Origin: Leptasterias polaris
Lineage: Eukaryota > Echinodermata > Asteroidea > Forcipulatida > Asteriidae
NCBI GenBank assembly: GCA_037783415.1
Contig: JAZGTN010000071.1
Coordinates: 3,975,501-4,039,500, forward strand
Length of the DNA: 64,000 nt
Direction: 5' to 3'
Shown: positions 25,401-36,833 of the stretch, piece by piece
Position numbering within the stretch: the stretch's first letter is position 1
Layout of the letters: each line of letters opens with the position of its first letter
Position numbers and translations under genes: made by a program
Notes under the pieces: model-generated
Database searches by the model: none
The model's input: only the letters and a program-made list of their open reading frames with translations
What the model was told of the DNA's origin: nothing

Positions 25401-28400
25401 TCTTGGAACCAAGACTACAGATTCACTAGTTTAATAACAAAAATCTTGGGTTTGTGTAATGTAAACAAAAATTGAAAACTTATTTGAGTTTCAAAGATTA
25501 GTTTCATTATAATATTTTTTCAGATCTCACTCAGTGAGTTTAGTATTTTCGTGATTTAAAATTGAAATTGATGACAGATGTATTTTTGGTTCTGTAGGAG
25601 GAGGACTTGTCCCATAATATGACATCAAACAGAAGGAGACAGTCTCTACAGAGCAAGCTTACAGTCATCGATGTAGAGTTACAGAAAGAGAAAAAGGCAA
25701 AAGATGGTTAGTATCTTAGATTGATGTGGAGAACTGGCACCATCATAGCTACATTTGTAGGTCAATTTTTATACTCCTGGGTAAAGAGAAGCAATTTATG
25801 ATTAAGTGCTGTGGGAAAAAGTACTACAACCAAAAAAGCACCATTTCCAGGATTTGAATCTACTCGGTGAAGATTCTGCCATATAATGACTAGAAGGGTA
25901 AAGGCCTTATTTATAAGCTTGGGTGCTGAGAAGCAAATTATGGTTACCATTATTTCACTATTATATTTCTTGCAGGTATTGCTAAGCTATCAGGAGCATA
26001 CGCTGGGAATCCAAGCTACGCTGATGCCAATACACAAGATGTGGTAGTACAGCAACTCACCCATGTAAGACCTCTCCCTATTAATCTTAACTTGCTAAGC
26101 ATTTCAAATTTTGAGTTAAGATTTCAAAAAGTACATTAGACTTGGCTCCATCAAGAGCACTCAAGCGCACCAGTGTGCCAGTTACAATCTCTGTACGTCA
26201 GATAGTATTTGGCTAGTAACCTGTTTCTACTAAGCAGGATTCTAATATGCTTAGCACATTTATAAGAGGATAAAGTTTATCTTTGTATTACAGTCGGAGG
26301 AGATGATGAACATGCTACGAGCTTGTAAGTTTAAGATTACGACCGCCTTGGCATTGGTAGACAAGAAACCCAAACCCACCGATGACATCAGCCCCTACAT
26401 CAAGACAGAGAAAGATAAACAGGTAGATACATTGGAATCCATCTGAAACTAATCAATTAAGAAACAAGTGGAATCCATCTGAAACTAATCAATTAAGAAA
26501 CAAGTGGAAATAATCTTGACTTCATCCAAGAAAAAAGTTTGCCACTCGTTTCATTTGAAATTGATGATGCTGTTAAGTTTTTAAGAGACATAAAGTTAAC
26601 TCGTGTACTTGAGACATGCAAACTGTTTACTTGTACATTTTGAGACAGATTTACTTAACTTATAAGTTTAGAGACAGGTAAACTGTTAACTTGTACATTT
26701 TGAGACAAATTAACTTAGCTGTTAACTTGTAAGCTTAGGGAAAGGTCAACTGATTACTTATCTTTTAAAAACAAAAACACCCTTCGCTTCGAATCAAGTA
26801 AATTGTTTACTGATTGATAACATTAATACCTTTTTTAACAACTAAAAGAATCAAGTTATCTGCTCTGTGTTTTGAGCTAAACTGTTTTTTGTCTTACACC
26901 TACCTTGGTATATTTGCAGCAAGGTGTCCATGTGAGTGTCTTGAAGATGCCTCGTGCTCCACCTTCATCATCAGGTGTGACTGAAGTAGACAGACGAGGG
27001 ATGGGTGATGGAGCGAATCATCTGCCATCAATTCATGATGAGGGGGAAGGAAACAGTAAGTCTTCTTGAGATGGGTCTAGGTACCAGCTGGGGTTCCTTG
27101 GGAATGTCTTAGTGTTGATGGGAACTTATCATAAATGCATCCGGGCCAGGGCATGGCAACAGTTTCGATCATTGTGGCTCGTTATGGCTGAGCGGTTAAG
27201 AGCACCACACTCGAGCTCTTGTGTTTCTGAATAGCAGAGAGTGGGTTCGAGTCCCGGTTTGGGTAATTGTGTTCTTGAGCAAGATTCTTTACCATAATTG
27301 CTTTGTCCTTCAGATGGGACATTAAGCTGTAGGTCCTGTGTACTAGGATTGGTAGTGCAAGTAAAAGAACCCAGAACACTTATCGTAGAGTAGGGGTTAA
27401 CCCCGGTGTTTCTGGTTCACATATAAAGCATCCTTGGTTTCATTACCAGAAATATATATCAATAATAATAATAATAGACACTGTGGTCCCTCTATGTACT
27501 TCCTAGATTTGAACTTTTTACATAAAAAAAAAAAATCCTGTCATTGTGTGTTTTTCTAGACAATGAATGGAATGATGGTGATACGGCAGATAAAGTGATC
27601 TGTCAGTGTGTGGTCAAGTTTAGCTATGAAGCTCAAGAGGATGGAGAAATATCAGTCCAGGAAGGTAAGATATTAAGAACAATCTCAGAACACCTTCTTG
27701 TCTTTCTGTTTGGTGTTGCACGCAAAGGTAGGGTCATAGATTGGTTTTTGTCACTGTAATGTTGATTAATAGGCAACATTATACAGAAAGATACAATAAA
27801 AGTCACTTGTGAAAGTCTCAGCTGAATACAGTGTCTACTTGTGGAAAAAACAGCGAAAAAACTCTCAAATTTATTTCATCAAGAACGTTGAATCTATCCA
27901 CATTTAGTGAGGTGACAGCAGGGTTATAACCGCATATCTGGCCAAAGCATTCACAAACAGACAACCAACCCTCAGAAATCCAAGAAACAATTCATGCATG
28001 AATTATTGCTCAGATTCAGAATTTCGGTAAAATGTTATAAGAATCATGTTTGGCCGCAGTGCTTCTCACCAGGTAAGTTTTTATGGCCATTTTGAGTATT
28101 TAGCAATCTGTGACCCTGGTTTTCAAAGCTTATTCTGTTGTACTGTATTCCGTACTTGAAAATATCCCCAACCCCCGAGTATCTTTCGCTAGTAATACTC
28201 CAATATCCTACAAGATTCCATTCTATGGTAACTCAACACCCACAAATGTTTGACCTAGGATAAGAATAGCTGCCTGTTTGAATGATAAGCAGTTGTTATT
28301 GGAGACTTCAGGCCTACAATCCCAGCCAAAATGCTTGGGCCACCCATTCGCAACATGATAATAAACATTTCGTCCCCCCTTCCCCCGTGCAATAAACATT

Positions 28401-28840
28401 CCCTCCCCCGTCCCCCCGCTCAATGTTGATGAGAGTGCAGACCGCGCAATGAGAGCCAACATTGAAAGGGGGCACGGGGGCCGTGGTGCAGGGGCCCAAC
28501 GAGATATGGCCGGGATTGTAGATCCTACAAAGCTGGTCATATTCCTTAATAGAATTTTTGAGAATTTGGTACAAACAAAAAAAATCTGGTGAGAAAACAA
28601 AAAGACCCGAAGTGGCAAGTTTTTATTGAACTTCTTTGACCAGCACCTTAACACCCCATCCCCTCCCATCCCATATGTTTGTATCAGGATTTTGTTCCTC
28701 GTAAAAGTCAAGTTTTTGTTTCTATGTTAACAATAGGTCAGATTATCAATGTAATGGAGAAACACGATGATGGATGGTGGTACGGGGAGTGTAACAGTCA
28801 ACGAGGAAACTTCCCTGGTTCCTATGTAGAACTTCTCTGA
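19459..28840 (+). CDS. NOSTRIN: Nostrin (F-BAR and SH3 adaptor), complete, 15 exons
   Basis: Membrane-curvature and trafficking adaptor; in mammals it binds eNOS, dynamin and N-WASP. Coding exons: 19459-19485, 19891-19976, 21063-21143, 21630-21692, 22516-22597, 23325-23387, 23972-24079, 24285-24509, 24992-25111, 25598-25706, 25976-26064, 26294-26422, 26920-27055, 27560-27664, 28737-28840. All junctions are GT/AG and keep frame, giving 508 aa (human protein about 506). The F-BAR domain spans about residues 10-250 ('GYGELKKHMRQ', 'ERADIELTYAKSLAKL', 'TALEKLETERIQEQKEVL'). A central coiled coil (about 290-395) includes 'RRRQSLQSKL', parallel to human nostrin. The SH3 domain is about 452-508 ('VKFSYEAQEDGEISVQEGQ', 'GWWYGEC', 'GNFPGSYVELL'). 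The start gives 'MENFVNYFS' and splices in phase 0. Whether an eNOS-like partner exists here is unknown. Splice sites are read by eye. Confidence 0.9.
19617..19790 (-). mobile_element. tRNA-derived SINE fragment (nostrin intron 1)
   Basis: Minus-strand tRNA-like head: reverse complement of 'gctctaccaactgggctat' (A box) and of 'gttgaatgtgcgacctcc' (B box). A shared tail 'accctaatgttggc' is also found near 6245. Confidence 0.6.
20117..20330. repeat. 106-bp tandem duplication (nostrin intron 2)
   Basis: Two diverged copies of a segment starting 'ctgattatgctttacat' at 20117 and 'ctaatcatgctttacat' at 20223, both running through 'tcaacagtttgg.tgttgagtt'. Confidence 0.7.
20545..20745 (+). mobile_element. 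LINE 3'-end fragment (CR1/L2-like, nostrin intron 2)
   Basis: Translates to the characteristic C-terminus 'MWNKLPRYKLETSAHTSFK', then 'TLLKAHLF' and a stop. A short 3' UTR with 'gctttataaatccctttt' and a (TTGA)n tail follow, as in L2/CR1 LINEs. 5'-truncated. Confidence 0.8.
22218..22433. mobile_element. MITE family A, copy 1 (nostrin intron 4)
   Basis: Inverted repeat with ends TAAAGGGG/CCCCTTTA and conserved internal blocks 'gtcatgatcat', 'tggctgtacat', 'tgaactc', 'cagttactgca'. Two more copies lie at 52588-52784 and 58768-58970. Possible TA target duplication. Confidence 0.85.
22665..23073. mobile_element. Inverted-repeat element with internal 116-bp direct repeat (nostrin intron 5)
   Basis: Outer ends 'cctactcttggtaag.ttttccag' and 'ctggaaaa.gtttatactaagagtagg' are inverted. 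The interior holds two direct copies of a 116-bp unit starting 'agtcaaccctcctactg' at 22751 and 22867. No coding capacity. Confidence 0.7.
23620..23770. repeat. Dispersed MITE-like repeat (nostrin intron 6)
   Basis: Contains 'acatggtattttggctggta', related to 13590-13640 and 26195-26260, with 'taagcagg' and 'tgctaagca' following. The family assignment rests on these shared blocks only. Confidence 0.5.
25191..25435. mobile_element. Inverted-repeat MITE (nostrin intron 9)
   Basis: Left arm 'cagattcgctggtctcggtt' through 'acaagacgctcaagttctgt' and 'agtcac' is mirrored on the right by 'gtgactacacaactggagcg' and 'tcttggaaccaagacta', then 'cagattcact'. The right arm carries a 17-bp direct duplication. 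Related inverted sequence with 'cttggaaccaagtct' occurs near 35290-35390. Confidence 0.7.
27176..27476 (+). mobile_element. tRNA-headed SINE, copy 1 (nostrin intron 13)
   Basis: tRNA-Leu-like head 'gttatggctgagcggttaag' with B box 'gggttcgagtcccgg', body 'cttgagcaaga', 'gatgggacattaagc', and an (AAT)n tail. Closest in body to the copy at 56732-57142. Truncated before the 'gcgctatataaga' core. Confidence 0.8.
27720..27990. repeat. Dispersed repeat shared with 46390-46640 (nostrin intron 14)
   Basis: Shares 'aggcaacattatacagaaag', 'gtctcagctgaatacagtgt' and 'gaatctatccacatttag' with the other copy, with point changes. Type unknown. Confidence 0.6.
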
Positions 28841-29561
28841 AATAACTGTGCAAGATGACCTCATTTGAATACCGAATACCAATGATTGGTGAGCTTCTTG
28901 AATGTGCTGGGTGCCATTGCACAATTCCTTAGTAAGTGCTGGGAACCAGTGAACGATAAAATTCAGGGCAAGCATATAGAATTGAAAATGTTTTCAGTGA
29001 TCGGCAGGGTACCAGTTGATGGTGGAAGCCAGTGCTACGTAAGAGCATTACAGAGCAACCTATGTATTCCAGTTGGTGGTGGAAGCCAGTGATTTCTAGA
29101 GATTGTCTGCTCTTACCTGTCGCTACGTTAGAGCATTATAGAGCAACCTATGTATTCTTGAATGGTAAGTTCATTGGGAACCAGTGAAGCAGTAGTAACT
29201 TCAAAATCCTGTCAGCTTCAGGGGACGGTATACCTTTGGTAATTACTCCAAAAATTAATGACCATAACAACTTACTTTGTAAGAAGCGCTGCAGCTGTTG
29301 ATAATGTAAAACATTTTGAGAAACATTTCTCTTCAAAGGAATGTGGTTTTAGAGAGAGGGATTCAAATACATTTCAATCTGAAAAACGATTCTGCATGAA
29401 ACGTTTCAAAGATTGTGTATTCCAATTACAGATTGTTCTTTTGTTTTCTCAAGTTTTTCAGCGGTATCTTGCTTCCAATTTTTTGAAATGAAATTTTCGT
29501 AGGTTAATTTTATTGTATATATCTACACTTATGGGGAATTAAAACAACTGAACGGTTGAAA

Positions 29562-29920
29562 GGGTGTCATGGTCGAGTGGTTAAGAGCATCGGATTCAAG
29601 TTCTGGTGGTTTAGTCATCGGGGTGTGGGTTCGAGTCCCGGTCATGACGCTTGTGTCCTTGAGCAAGACACTTTGCTATAATTGCTTCTCTTCACCCAGG
29701 GGTATAAATGGGTACCTGCAAGGGTAGAGGTTGATATTTTTGTTTGAAAAAGCCTTCAGAGTGCCATCACGGCAGCCCGGGCTGTATACTCCCCAGGGGG
29801 CTGAGAAAGATTAAAGGAATGTTATTGGCCCAATGACCAGGGCACTAATGTAAAGCGCATTGAGACGTTATTGTGAAATGCGCTATATAAGAACTAGTTA
29901 TTATTATTATTTTTATTATT
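29562..29920 (+). mobile_element. tRNA-headed SINE, copy 2
   Basis: tRNA-like head 'gtgtcatggtcgagtggtta' with B box 'gggttcgagtcccgg', body with 'cttgagcaagacactttgc', a core-like 'aaagcgcattgagac' and 'tgcgctatataagaa', and a (TTA)n tail. The core resembles the Deu-domain of deuterostome SINEs. Confidence 0.9.
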
Positions 29921-31410
29921 CCAAAAACCAAAAGTATACTTTGCCTTTGTGTAAATGGAACATTATAAAATTCAAAGGGAACTGGTGAACAGAAAACTGT
30001 TTGTTTTTAAGAAATTGTATAGTTGGTAAACTGTGTAACTTAATGGTTTGGGGTGCATGGAAAATAATTTCACTTTTAAAATGTACTCAGATCATGAATG
30101 AAACGTTGTGATATTTTCCCAGATTTTGAGGTTTTCATTTGTTTTTCCTTCCCAGCATCTTGCCTATAAATAGCAAATCTTAAAGGAGCTGTCATAGGGC
30201 CTATTGAATTCTTCGGTATTTCTTTTTGCTTTAAACCATTTTGATTGCAGTGGAGAAAGTGTCTGTACACCATTATTGTACTAATATTTCTTGATGGAAT
30301 TGTTTTACCGGAACCATAAGCAGGCAAGTTTTAATGACTCGGTCTTCCTTATATCTTAGATCTAGAGCTTCCTTCTTTTAGAAGCGGCACCATTTCTGGA
30401 CCAAAGGGCACTACCTTAAAAGATGTAGAATAGAAACTGTTGATGTGGAGTCCCTGGTTACGGAGGGCATGGCATTATTTTTTGTTGACTTTGTATTTTT
30501 TTTAACTGGTCAATTTGACTAAAATGTAAAGGTAAACATTTTTGCATTAAACATTCTTAAATTTTACAAACATGCAAATAAGACAAAACAACGATTCTCA
30601 AGTACAAAGATTTGGGTAATTTGTATCAATTTATTGAAACTTTGGAATGGTAAGGGGATGACTACAACGAGGCAGGGGATGCAGTTGGTTGATGAAGTCT
30701 ATACGCCCCCTCCCCCTTCAATAGGCATGAGTATTTTCATTAGTAACTGCATTTCATGGTTCAAAAGTTGGAAATCAACCCACCAAATATTGAATGAAGG
30801 CACAACGAGACAAGAGTTAGTTGGTTCTTTTACAAACAGTTGATAATATTATATTTTGAGCCAGTACCATGAGAAGTATCACACAGGCATTATACTTTTA
30901 GGCATTACCTTGTAGGAAATTTTAAAATGCACAGTAAAAACTTATTTTCAATCAGTTCATAGGGAATTAGTCAAGAACAAAATGTTTGTCAAAACAGTTC
31001 CTTAAATCATTTTGAGCATTATAATGCTGCCATCAGCCTTGTCTTGTTTCCTGTATTCCATGTATATTATTGTAACTAATTATACAAACAGGTGCCAGTC
31101 TATTTTACCTTACAGCCTCAGTTTGAATTCTTCGTTTTGAATGAGAGAGGATGATTATAAACTTCATAAAAGTACTATTAAAGTATTATTTAAAATTAAG
31201 ATGGTACTCAATTATAACAAAATATTATTCTTATATTACTTGTTTTCATTGTTAACTATTTTGGTATTCCCAAATGTTATAAGGGCTTATTGTACTACAA
31301 TTCTTCAAGAAGAATTATAAGGAAAACGATTGCACAGTGTTTACAAATGGAAATATCGAACGCAAAATAACAATGCGTAAGTCTCTGGTGGAGTGGTCTT
31401 TCTTCTTTGT

Positions 31411-31780
31411 GGCGTGTCGTGGCCGAGCATTTTAGTGTATTGGACTCCAGTTGTGGTGGCTGAGTCATCAGGGTTTGGGTTCGAATCCCGATCATGACAC
31501 TTGTGTCCTTGAGCAAAACACACCTATAATTGCTTCTCTTCACACAGGAGTACATGGGTACCTTTGAGGGCAGAGATGGTTCTTGTGATTGAATTAGCTT
31601 GATGCGCTACTATTTGGCAGCACAGGCTGTATAATTGCAAGGGAGCTTAGATGGTTTAAGAAGTGGCTCAGTGACCAGGGGTAATCATAATGTTGGAGCG
31701 CCATGAGCTTCACTGAGTGACAAATCTGAGCGCATAAAAAGCCACTATTATTAATTTGTATTATTATTATTATTATTATT
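31411..31780 (+). mobile_element. tRNA-headed SINE, copy 3
   Basis: Head 'gtgtcgtggccgagcatttt', B box 'gggttcgaatcccg', 'cttgagcaaaacac', a decayed core ('gagcgcataaaaagcc') and a (TTA)n tail. More diverged than copy 2. Confidence 0.85.
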
Positions 31781-32421
31781 TGTAAATTTTTAAACAATGT
31801 TTTCTCAATTACAGTTTTCTCAGTTACAGAGGCAGATTCTTCTAATCTTTGAAGGTTCTATGCCAGTTATGCAATTGAAATTATCTGTAATTTAATTATC
31901 TTGAAATAATGTCAAAAGGTGCCACTTATATCCAGATATATATTTTAATTAAAGGGAAGATATTTTTTTTAAATGGTGTAACAAAATCATGTGAGAAATC
32001 AATTATTTTGTGTTATTGTTTGAAAATGTTTATCATTGTAAAGGTTTGGGGAAATAATCTGTAAAAATAAGTTAACAATTTGTATTTTACAAGGATTGAC
32101 AACTTTACTTTGGATTAATTCTCATCTTTTGCAATATACTTTTTGTATTCAATCAGAAATAAAAGATTTAAAACAAATTAGTTTGACCATTTTATGTTTC
32201 ATGCAAATTGAATTAGGCCTACTATTTGAATATATTTTAGTAAATAGCTAGACAAAATTAGTAAGTTACTAAACTCTTACCCCAACCCTAGCCCAACACC
32301 AAAAAGAGGAAATATGAAGAAAAAAAAACCAAACCACAAATTATTAAATTGCCCTACTACAATAACAAAGAAAACTAGAAAACACGTGAGCTGTATTTGA
32401 GCAAATACGGGTATCTCTGCC

Positions 32422-32620
32422 CAGCGGGTTGGCAGCCGCAGAAGTTGACTAAAAAGCCGACAACAGACGACAACTGTCAACAACCGAAGACAAGTCGTCT
32501 ACGTCCAAGTTGTCAGTTGTTGTCGCCAGTTGTCGGTTGTTTTAAGTACGGCCCGACATCTGGGTACCACCATTTTTTGTTCCAATTGTGGCCGTTTACA
32601 AAACCACGACTTGAGCTTGC
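32422..32620. repeat. Dispersed repeat shared with 49515-49715
   Basis: Block from 'cagccgcagaagttgactaa' through 'gtcagttgttgtcgccagtt' and 'acggcccgacatctgggtac' to 'tttacaaaaccacg'. Both copies sit at or near other repeats. The interior is rich in inverted 'caacaac/gttgttg' segments. Confidence 0.75.
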
Positions 32621-33253
32621 GCTCCCACTTGGCTTGGAGTACAACCCAGTTGACCATGCCAGTCAAGTGTCAAGTGCTTCAAACGCCCTTTCAACTCGGC
32701 AATTTCCTGGTCCGAATGTTGGCGGGAAGAAACGTCAGTTTTCTTTTCGGTATTGTACGACAGGTGTAGCGCGTTATATTAATGCACGCGCTTACGTAAC
32801 ACGTTCTGTGTTCATGCCTATATAATGGGCTACTCGCTTCTTTCATTTCATTCTCGGTTGAGCAGCTATACCTCGCCTTACCCGCCCACCCTCCCTCTGA
32901 AACCGTTGGTTATCGTCACTCGGAACAAGGGGGCGTGACCTTCGTCCAACATCCGGGTCACGCTCACGTTTCCTCCACAAGTTGGGGGTTTTTCGTGGCC
33001 GCCGAGTGCTGGTTCCAGTAACCAGACTGGTGTTGGGCGCCGAGTTGACGTCAGAATTTCTGCGTTCAGTACAAGTTTTGTGCAGACTTATGACGAATAG
33101 ATCGCCACAGAATGTCATAGATTAGCCAAATTTTGGTATTTTTTGTTTCAATAACCTTTTTGGTTTTCGCAGCAAATTTTGCTATTTTCCAGTCTTTCTG
33201 GTTCGATTTTTGTGTTTTGTTTTTCAGAAGCATGGAAGGAAATAGCTCGCAAC

Positions 33254-34219
33254 ATGGCCGATCCCACTCTTCGACGTATCGCCGAAGACCAACTCCCAGC
33301 CTTACTCATTTCAGCCAAAGCCCCATCTACAATTAAAACCTACAAATCAGCGTGGCAGCGTTGGGAATTGTGGGCATTAACCAAAACGGGAGTTTCTGTG
33401 TTTCCAGTCCGCCCGATCGATTTCTGCCTCTACCTGGCAACAATGTTACCATCGGGTCACAAGTCCACTGCAGACGCCGTAGCCTCCGCAGTAAAATGGG
33501 CACACAGCATGGTAGGACTACCGTCGCCGACAGACGACCCAATCGTCAAGACCGCCATCCAAGGCTACAAGAGACTGACAGCCTCGCCACCGAACCGCAA
33601 AGAGCCAATATCTCCGCAAGTGATGGCAAAGCTTTTTGATACCTACGGGCATACCACGGCCACATTAGCCGATCTGCGGGTACTGTTCATTTCTTTCATC
33701 AGTTATGCGGGGTTTCTTCGCTTCAGCGACCTCGCCAATATCCGACGCCAAGATTGTATCCTGAGATCTGACAGTCTGCTTATTCACCTAACTAAATCCA
33801 AAACTGATCAATTTCGACAAGGTGCAGACGTTGTAATTGCCAGAACTCGATCTACAACATGCCCAGTCGGCATAGCGGAAAGATATTTCGATGCGTTGGG
33901 TGATCCACCCACATCTTCATTGCCACTAATACGCAGAATTGCTCGCTCAAAATCTGGTCCGATTTCCACTAACCACGCTTTAAGTTACACTAGAACTAGA
34001 GAGATTGTACTTCAAGCCTTGAAACCCTTTGTACCTGACGTAACCAAATACGGTCTCCACAGTTTTAGGTCGGGTGGCGCATCCGCCGCATCTGATGCCC
34101 TAATTCCGACTCATCTTATTTCTAAACACGGTAGATGGAGCTCCGATAAGGCAAGAAACGCCTATATCAAGGTCAATAACAAAACCAGTTTACTTCCGTC
34201 GTTGGCTTTGGGAATATGA
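33254..34219 (+). CDS. Tyrosine recombinase (DIRS/Ngaro/Crypton-type)
   Basis: Site-specific recombinase that would insert a circular DNA intermediate of its element without target duplication. I chose the ATG at 33254 ('MADPTLRRIAED'), giving 321 aa; the frame is open upstream to 33179, but a 3' splice-like 'gtttttcag' at about 33220-33228 makes that part doubtful. The N-terminal SAM-like DNA-binding half has 'STIKTYKSAWQRWELWA'. All catalytic residues are present: Arg156 in 'GFLRFSDL', Lys in 'TKSKTDQ', His269-x-x-Arg272 in 'LHSFRSGG', His292 in 'KHGRW', Tyr304 in 'NAYIK'. No reverse transcriptase or RNase H lies within 1 kb on either side, so this is a Crypton-like element, a partial DIRS/Ngaro copy, or a captured gene. 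Short direct repeats begin at the stop codon. Confidence 0.85.
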   Translation: MADPTLRRIAEDQLPALLISAKAPSTIKTYKSAWQRWELWALTKTGVSVFPVRPIDFCLYLATMLPSGHKSTADAVASAVKWAHSMVGLPSPTDDPIVKTAIQGYKRLTASPPNRKEPISPQVMAKLFDTYGHTTATLADLRVLFISFISYAGFLRFSDLANIRRQDCILRSDSLLIHLTKSKTDQFRQGADVVIARTRSTTCPVGIAERYFDALGDPPTSSLPLIRRIARSKSGPISTNHALSYTRTREIVLQALKPFVPDVTKYGLHSFRSGGASAASDALIPTHLISKHGRWSSDKARNAYIKVNNKTSLLPSLALGI

Positions 34220-34280
34220 GTTTATAACGTTTTTGGTACGTGAGTTTATAACGTTTTTGGTACGTGAGTTTATAACGTGA
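34218..34280. repeat. 24-bp tandem repeat at the recombinase stop codon
   Basis: Unit 'gagtttataacgtttttggt' + 'acgt' starts at 34218, 34242 and 34266 (the last partial). The first unit overlaps the recombinase stop codon (34217-34219). Confidence 0.9.
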
Positions 34281-34346
34281 ACGTAACATTATTAAGTAGA
34301 TGAACGTGCGTGTTTACGCAAATTCGATATTATGTTGTTGAATAAA

Positions 34347-34398
34347 GCGGGGTGAGCATGCTCCACCTTTTTCGGCGGGGTGAGCATGCTCCACCTTT
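34347..34398. repeat. 28-bp direct repeat, two copies
   Basis: 'gcggggtgagcatgctccac' + 'cttttt' starts at 34347 and again at 34375. It contains the palindrome 'gagcatgctc', and could belong to the termini of the recombinase element. Confidence 0.85.
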
Positions 34399-36833
34399 CC
34401 AAATGTGCTCCAAAATATTGCTTTGTATCTTTCAATTATTGCTGTTTTTAACACATGAGGGAAATATAGAAAAGAAAACATTTTCTTTCGGAAGAATGGA
34501 GAAAGAAAGTGACTGTGTTGTATCATGGAGGTATTTCTACCTCCATGGTTGTATGCAGTTCGACCTCTAATTAGACTTGATTTCAAGTCTGAGATCGCGG
34601 TTATTTCTCTGCATCAGCCACACAAAATTCCCCCCGCAGATTGGCTATCACGCGCTCTAACTCGCAATCTCAGACTTGACCCCTTGTGTATACGTGATAT
34701 TCATTTATTCACAACTGACATTTACATAACAACACTATGCCAGAGAGGTGACCAATCAGGAGGCCACAAAGCTCCTGTTGGTTGCGTCTATTCCCAATAG
34801 GTTATAATCACTTCAGCATTTTCTGTAAAATCGATCGAGTCATTGTTTTGTATTTTTATAGTGCTTTGTACGTATGCTATTTCTAATTTATACACAAAAT
34901 AATACTAGGATGTAGGCCTATTCTTAAAATATTAAAAAAATAAACATGACAAATAACCTGATCCCTACTAGACGAAAACCTGTGTTCCCTTTATTTGAAT
35001 GGAATCGTCTAATGATTTTCCCAACGTTTTTTATTTATTTTGAATTTAAAAACTAGAATCACTTTGGGTTTTTTGTTTCCAAACTTCAAGTTGAATCACT
35101 GAGCAGACTAGGCAGATTAGTTACATGCTGTGCATCAATGTTGTATTTCTGTACTATATCCCGTGGTATAAACGGTCAAGTTTTAATGTGCATTTTAGTG
35201 ACGGCTTCTGAGATTCTGACCAATCAGAGTGTTCCGTCCACTTTTGGACTAATTTGCCATAGGGTGTGTACAAACCGAAAAACAATGTTCCCAAGTCTGT
35301 GATCGTAGGTTAAAGACGGAGGTTAATCCACAAGAGGGCGCTATTTCAGGCTAAAAACCACGAGCACAGACTTGGAACCAAGTCTAACCTCTAATCGGAA
35401 ACAAACTCGCCTGATTTGTAAGCAGTGTATCAAGCCAATGTGTGTTATACCATGCTTTGAGAATTTCCACACCAAGCGATAAATTAGGTCAACAATTAAA
35501 CAATAAAGTTAATTATGTAAACAATGTGTAAAGCTGTTATACCATGATTGGAGAATTTCCACACCAAGCGAATAATGTTCAATATACTTTCGGAACCCCC
35601 CCCCCCCCCCCCCCCCCGCTACAATGTTGAATCCCACAATCGCATGCCTGCCAACAATCAACATTGAGGCCGGGGGGTTGGGGGAATGGTACTTAGAAAA
35701 TACAAGTATAGCACTTTGGCAAAATTTAATGTTAGTTCCTTCTTTACATATTGGTCCATGATAGGTGTAAATTAGATTTGAGGAGTAATTTTTTCCCAGT
35801 TCATATTGTGCTTAAGCAAACTTCTCTTGTTTATTTTAGGCAATATTGAATGTTGAATCCTATGAGCGCTAATCCATGTTTCCTACATTGATGCGGGTGG
35901 TGGGGGGGGGGGGGGGGTAGGATGGTGGTTCTAAAGTACAAGTAGATGCGGGGGGGGGCGGGTAATGGTAATTCGAAAGTACAAGTGATTGTTATTATTA
36001 TCTGTTTCATTATTCACTTACAGACATTTACTAAAGCCTATCTTAGATGAATGTTTACAAATGACTTCAAAATGGGCTCAAGTCTGATCGTATGGAAAAT
36101 ATCGTTTGAGTCAATTATTATTTTCACACCAAAAAACTAAATTTAGTATGGGGCAAACTGTTGAAGTTTGTTTCAAATAGGTCTTGAGATTGTGTTAATT
36201 GTCTGAAATGTTTTACTTTAGATTTGTGTTTGGAAGGAATACCTTATCGATATAAAATTAATAAACTCGAATATTGGAGAGAAAAAAACAAGAGTCCATG
36301 TTGTTTTTAGTTAGAAATCAATTACTTGTATATTTAATAATTTTGTTGGCCACATCATGCCCTCCTCGTGACTATCCACCCCACCCCCACCCCGATTCGT
36401 CCCGGAGTATGGCTCCTAACAATTAGTCCCGTGCATTTTATTCACCCAAAACACCCTTGCATGCCACAACTCCGTCGTGTCCAGTCCCATTCCTTTCATC
36501 GTATCAGTTTATAATTCTCTACGGTAGTAACTCATTCTGCGATTCTACATCAAATAAAAATGCAAATTAGGCAGAGGACCACTGGTATATATCTTATTAT
36601 CAGAGGCAACGAGATGGCAAACACAACAGCCTAGTGGAACGGCTTTGGTTTCTTGAACGATGGGTCCCAGGTTCTGCAGATTTCTTTTTGAAATTCAAAT
36701 AAATAAATCTGTCCTTTCTGAGGTTAAATTTACACGCAAACGCAATTGCAGTAATGTGTTCTTCTTTATTTGTACCTTGTTTATTTAGTTTTGTTAATTC
36801 TAAGGTTTATATTTAAACTCAACGGGAACTTGT
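34399..36833. other. Intergenic, no supported gene
   Basis: Small inverted segments at 34567-34684 ('aagtctgagatcgcg' against 'cgcaatctcagactt') and 35290-35390, C-run at about 35599-35617, G-run at about 35900-35918. No protein domain recognised. Confidence 0.5.

Larger units (their letters stand above)
28841..33180. other. Intergenic region after nostrin
   Basis: The nostrin 3' UTR presumably starts here. It holds two full-length-looking SINEs (29562-29920 and 31411-31780) and, at 32391-32620, repeats also found at 43511 and 49515-49715. No protein gene is supported. Confidence 0.5.
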
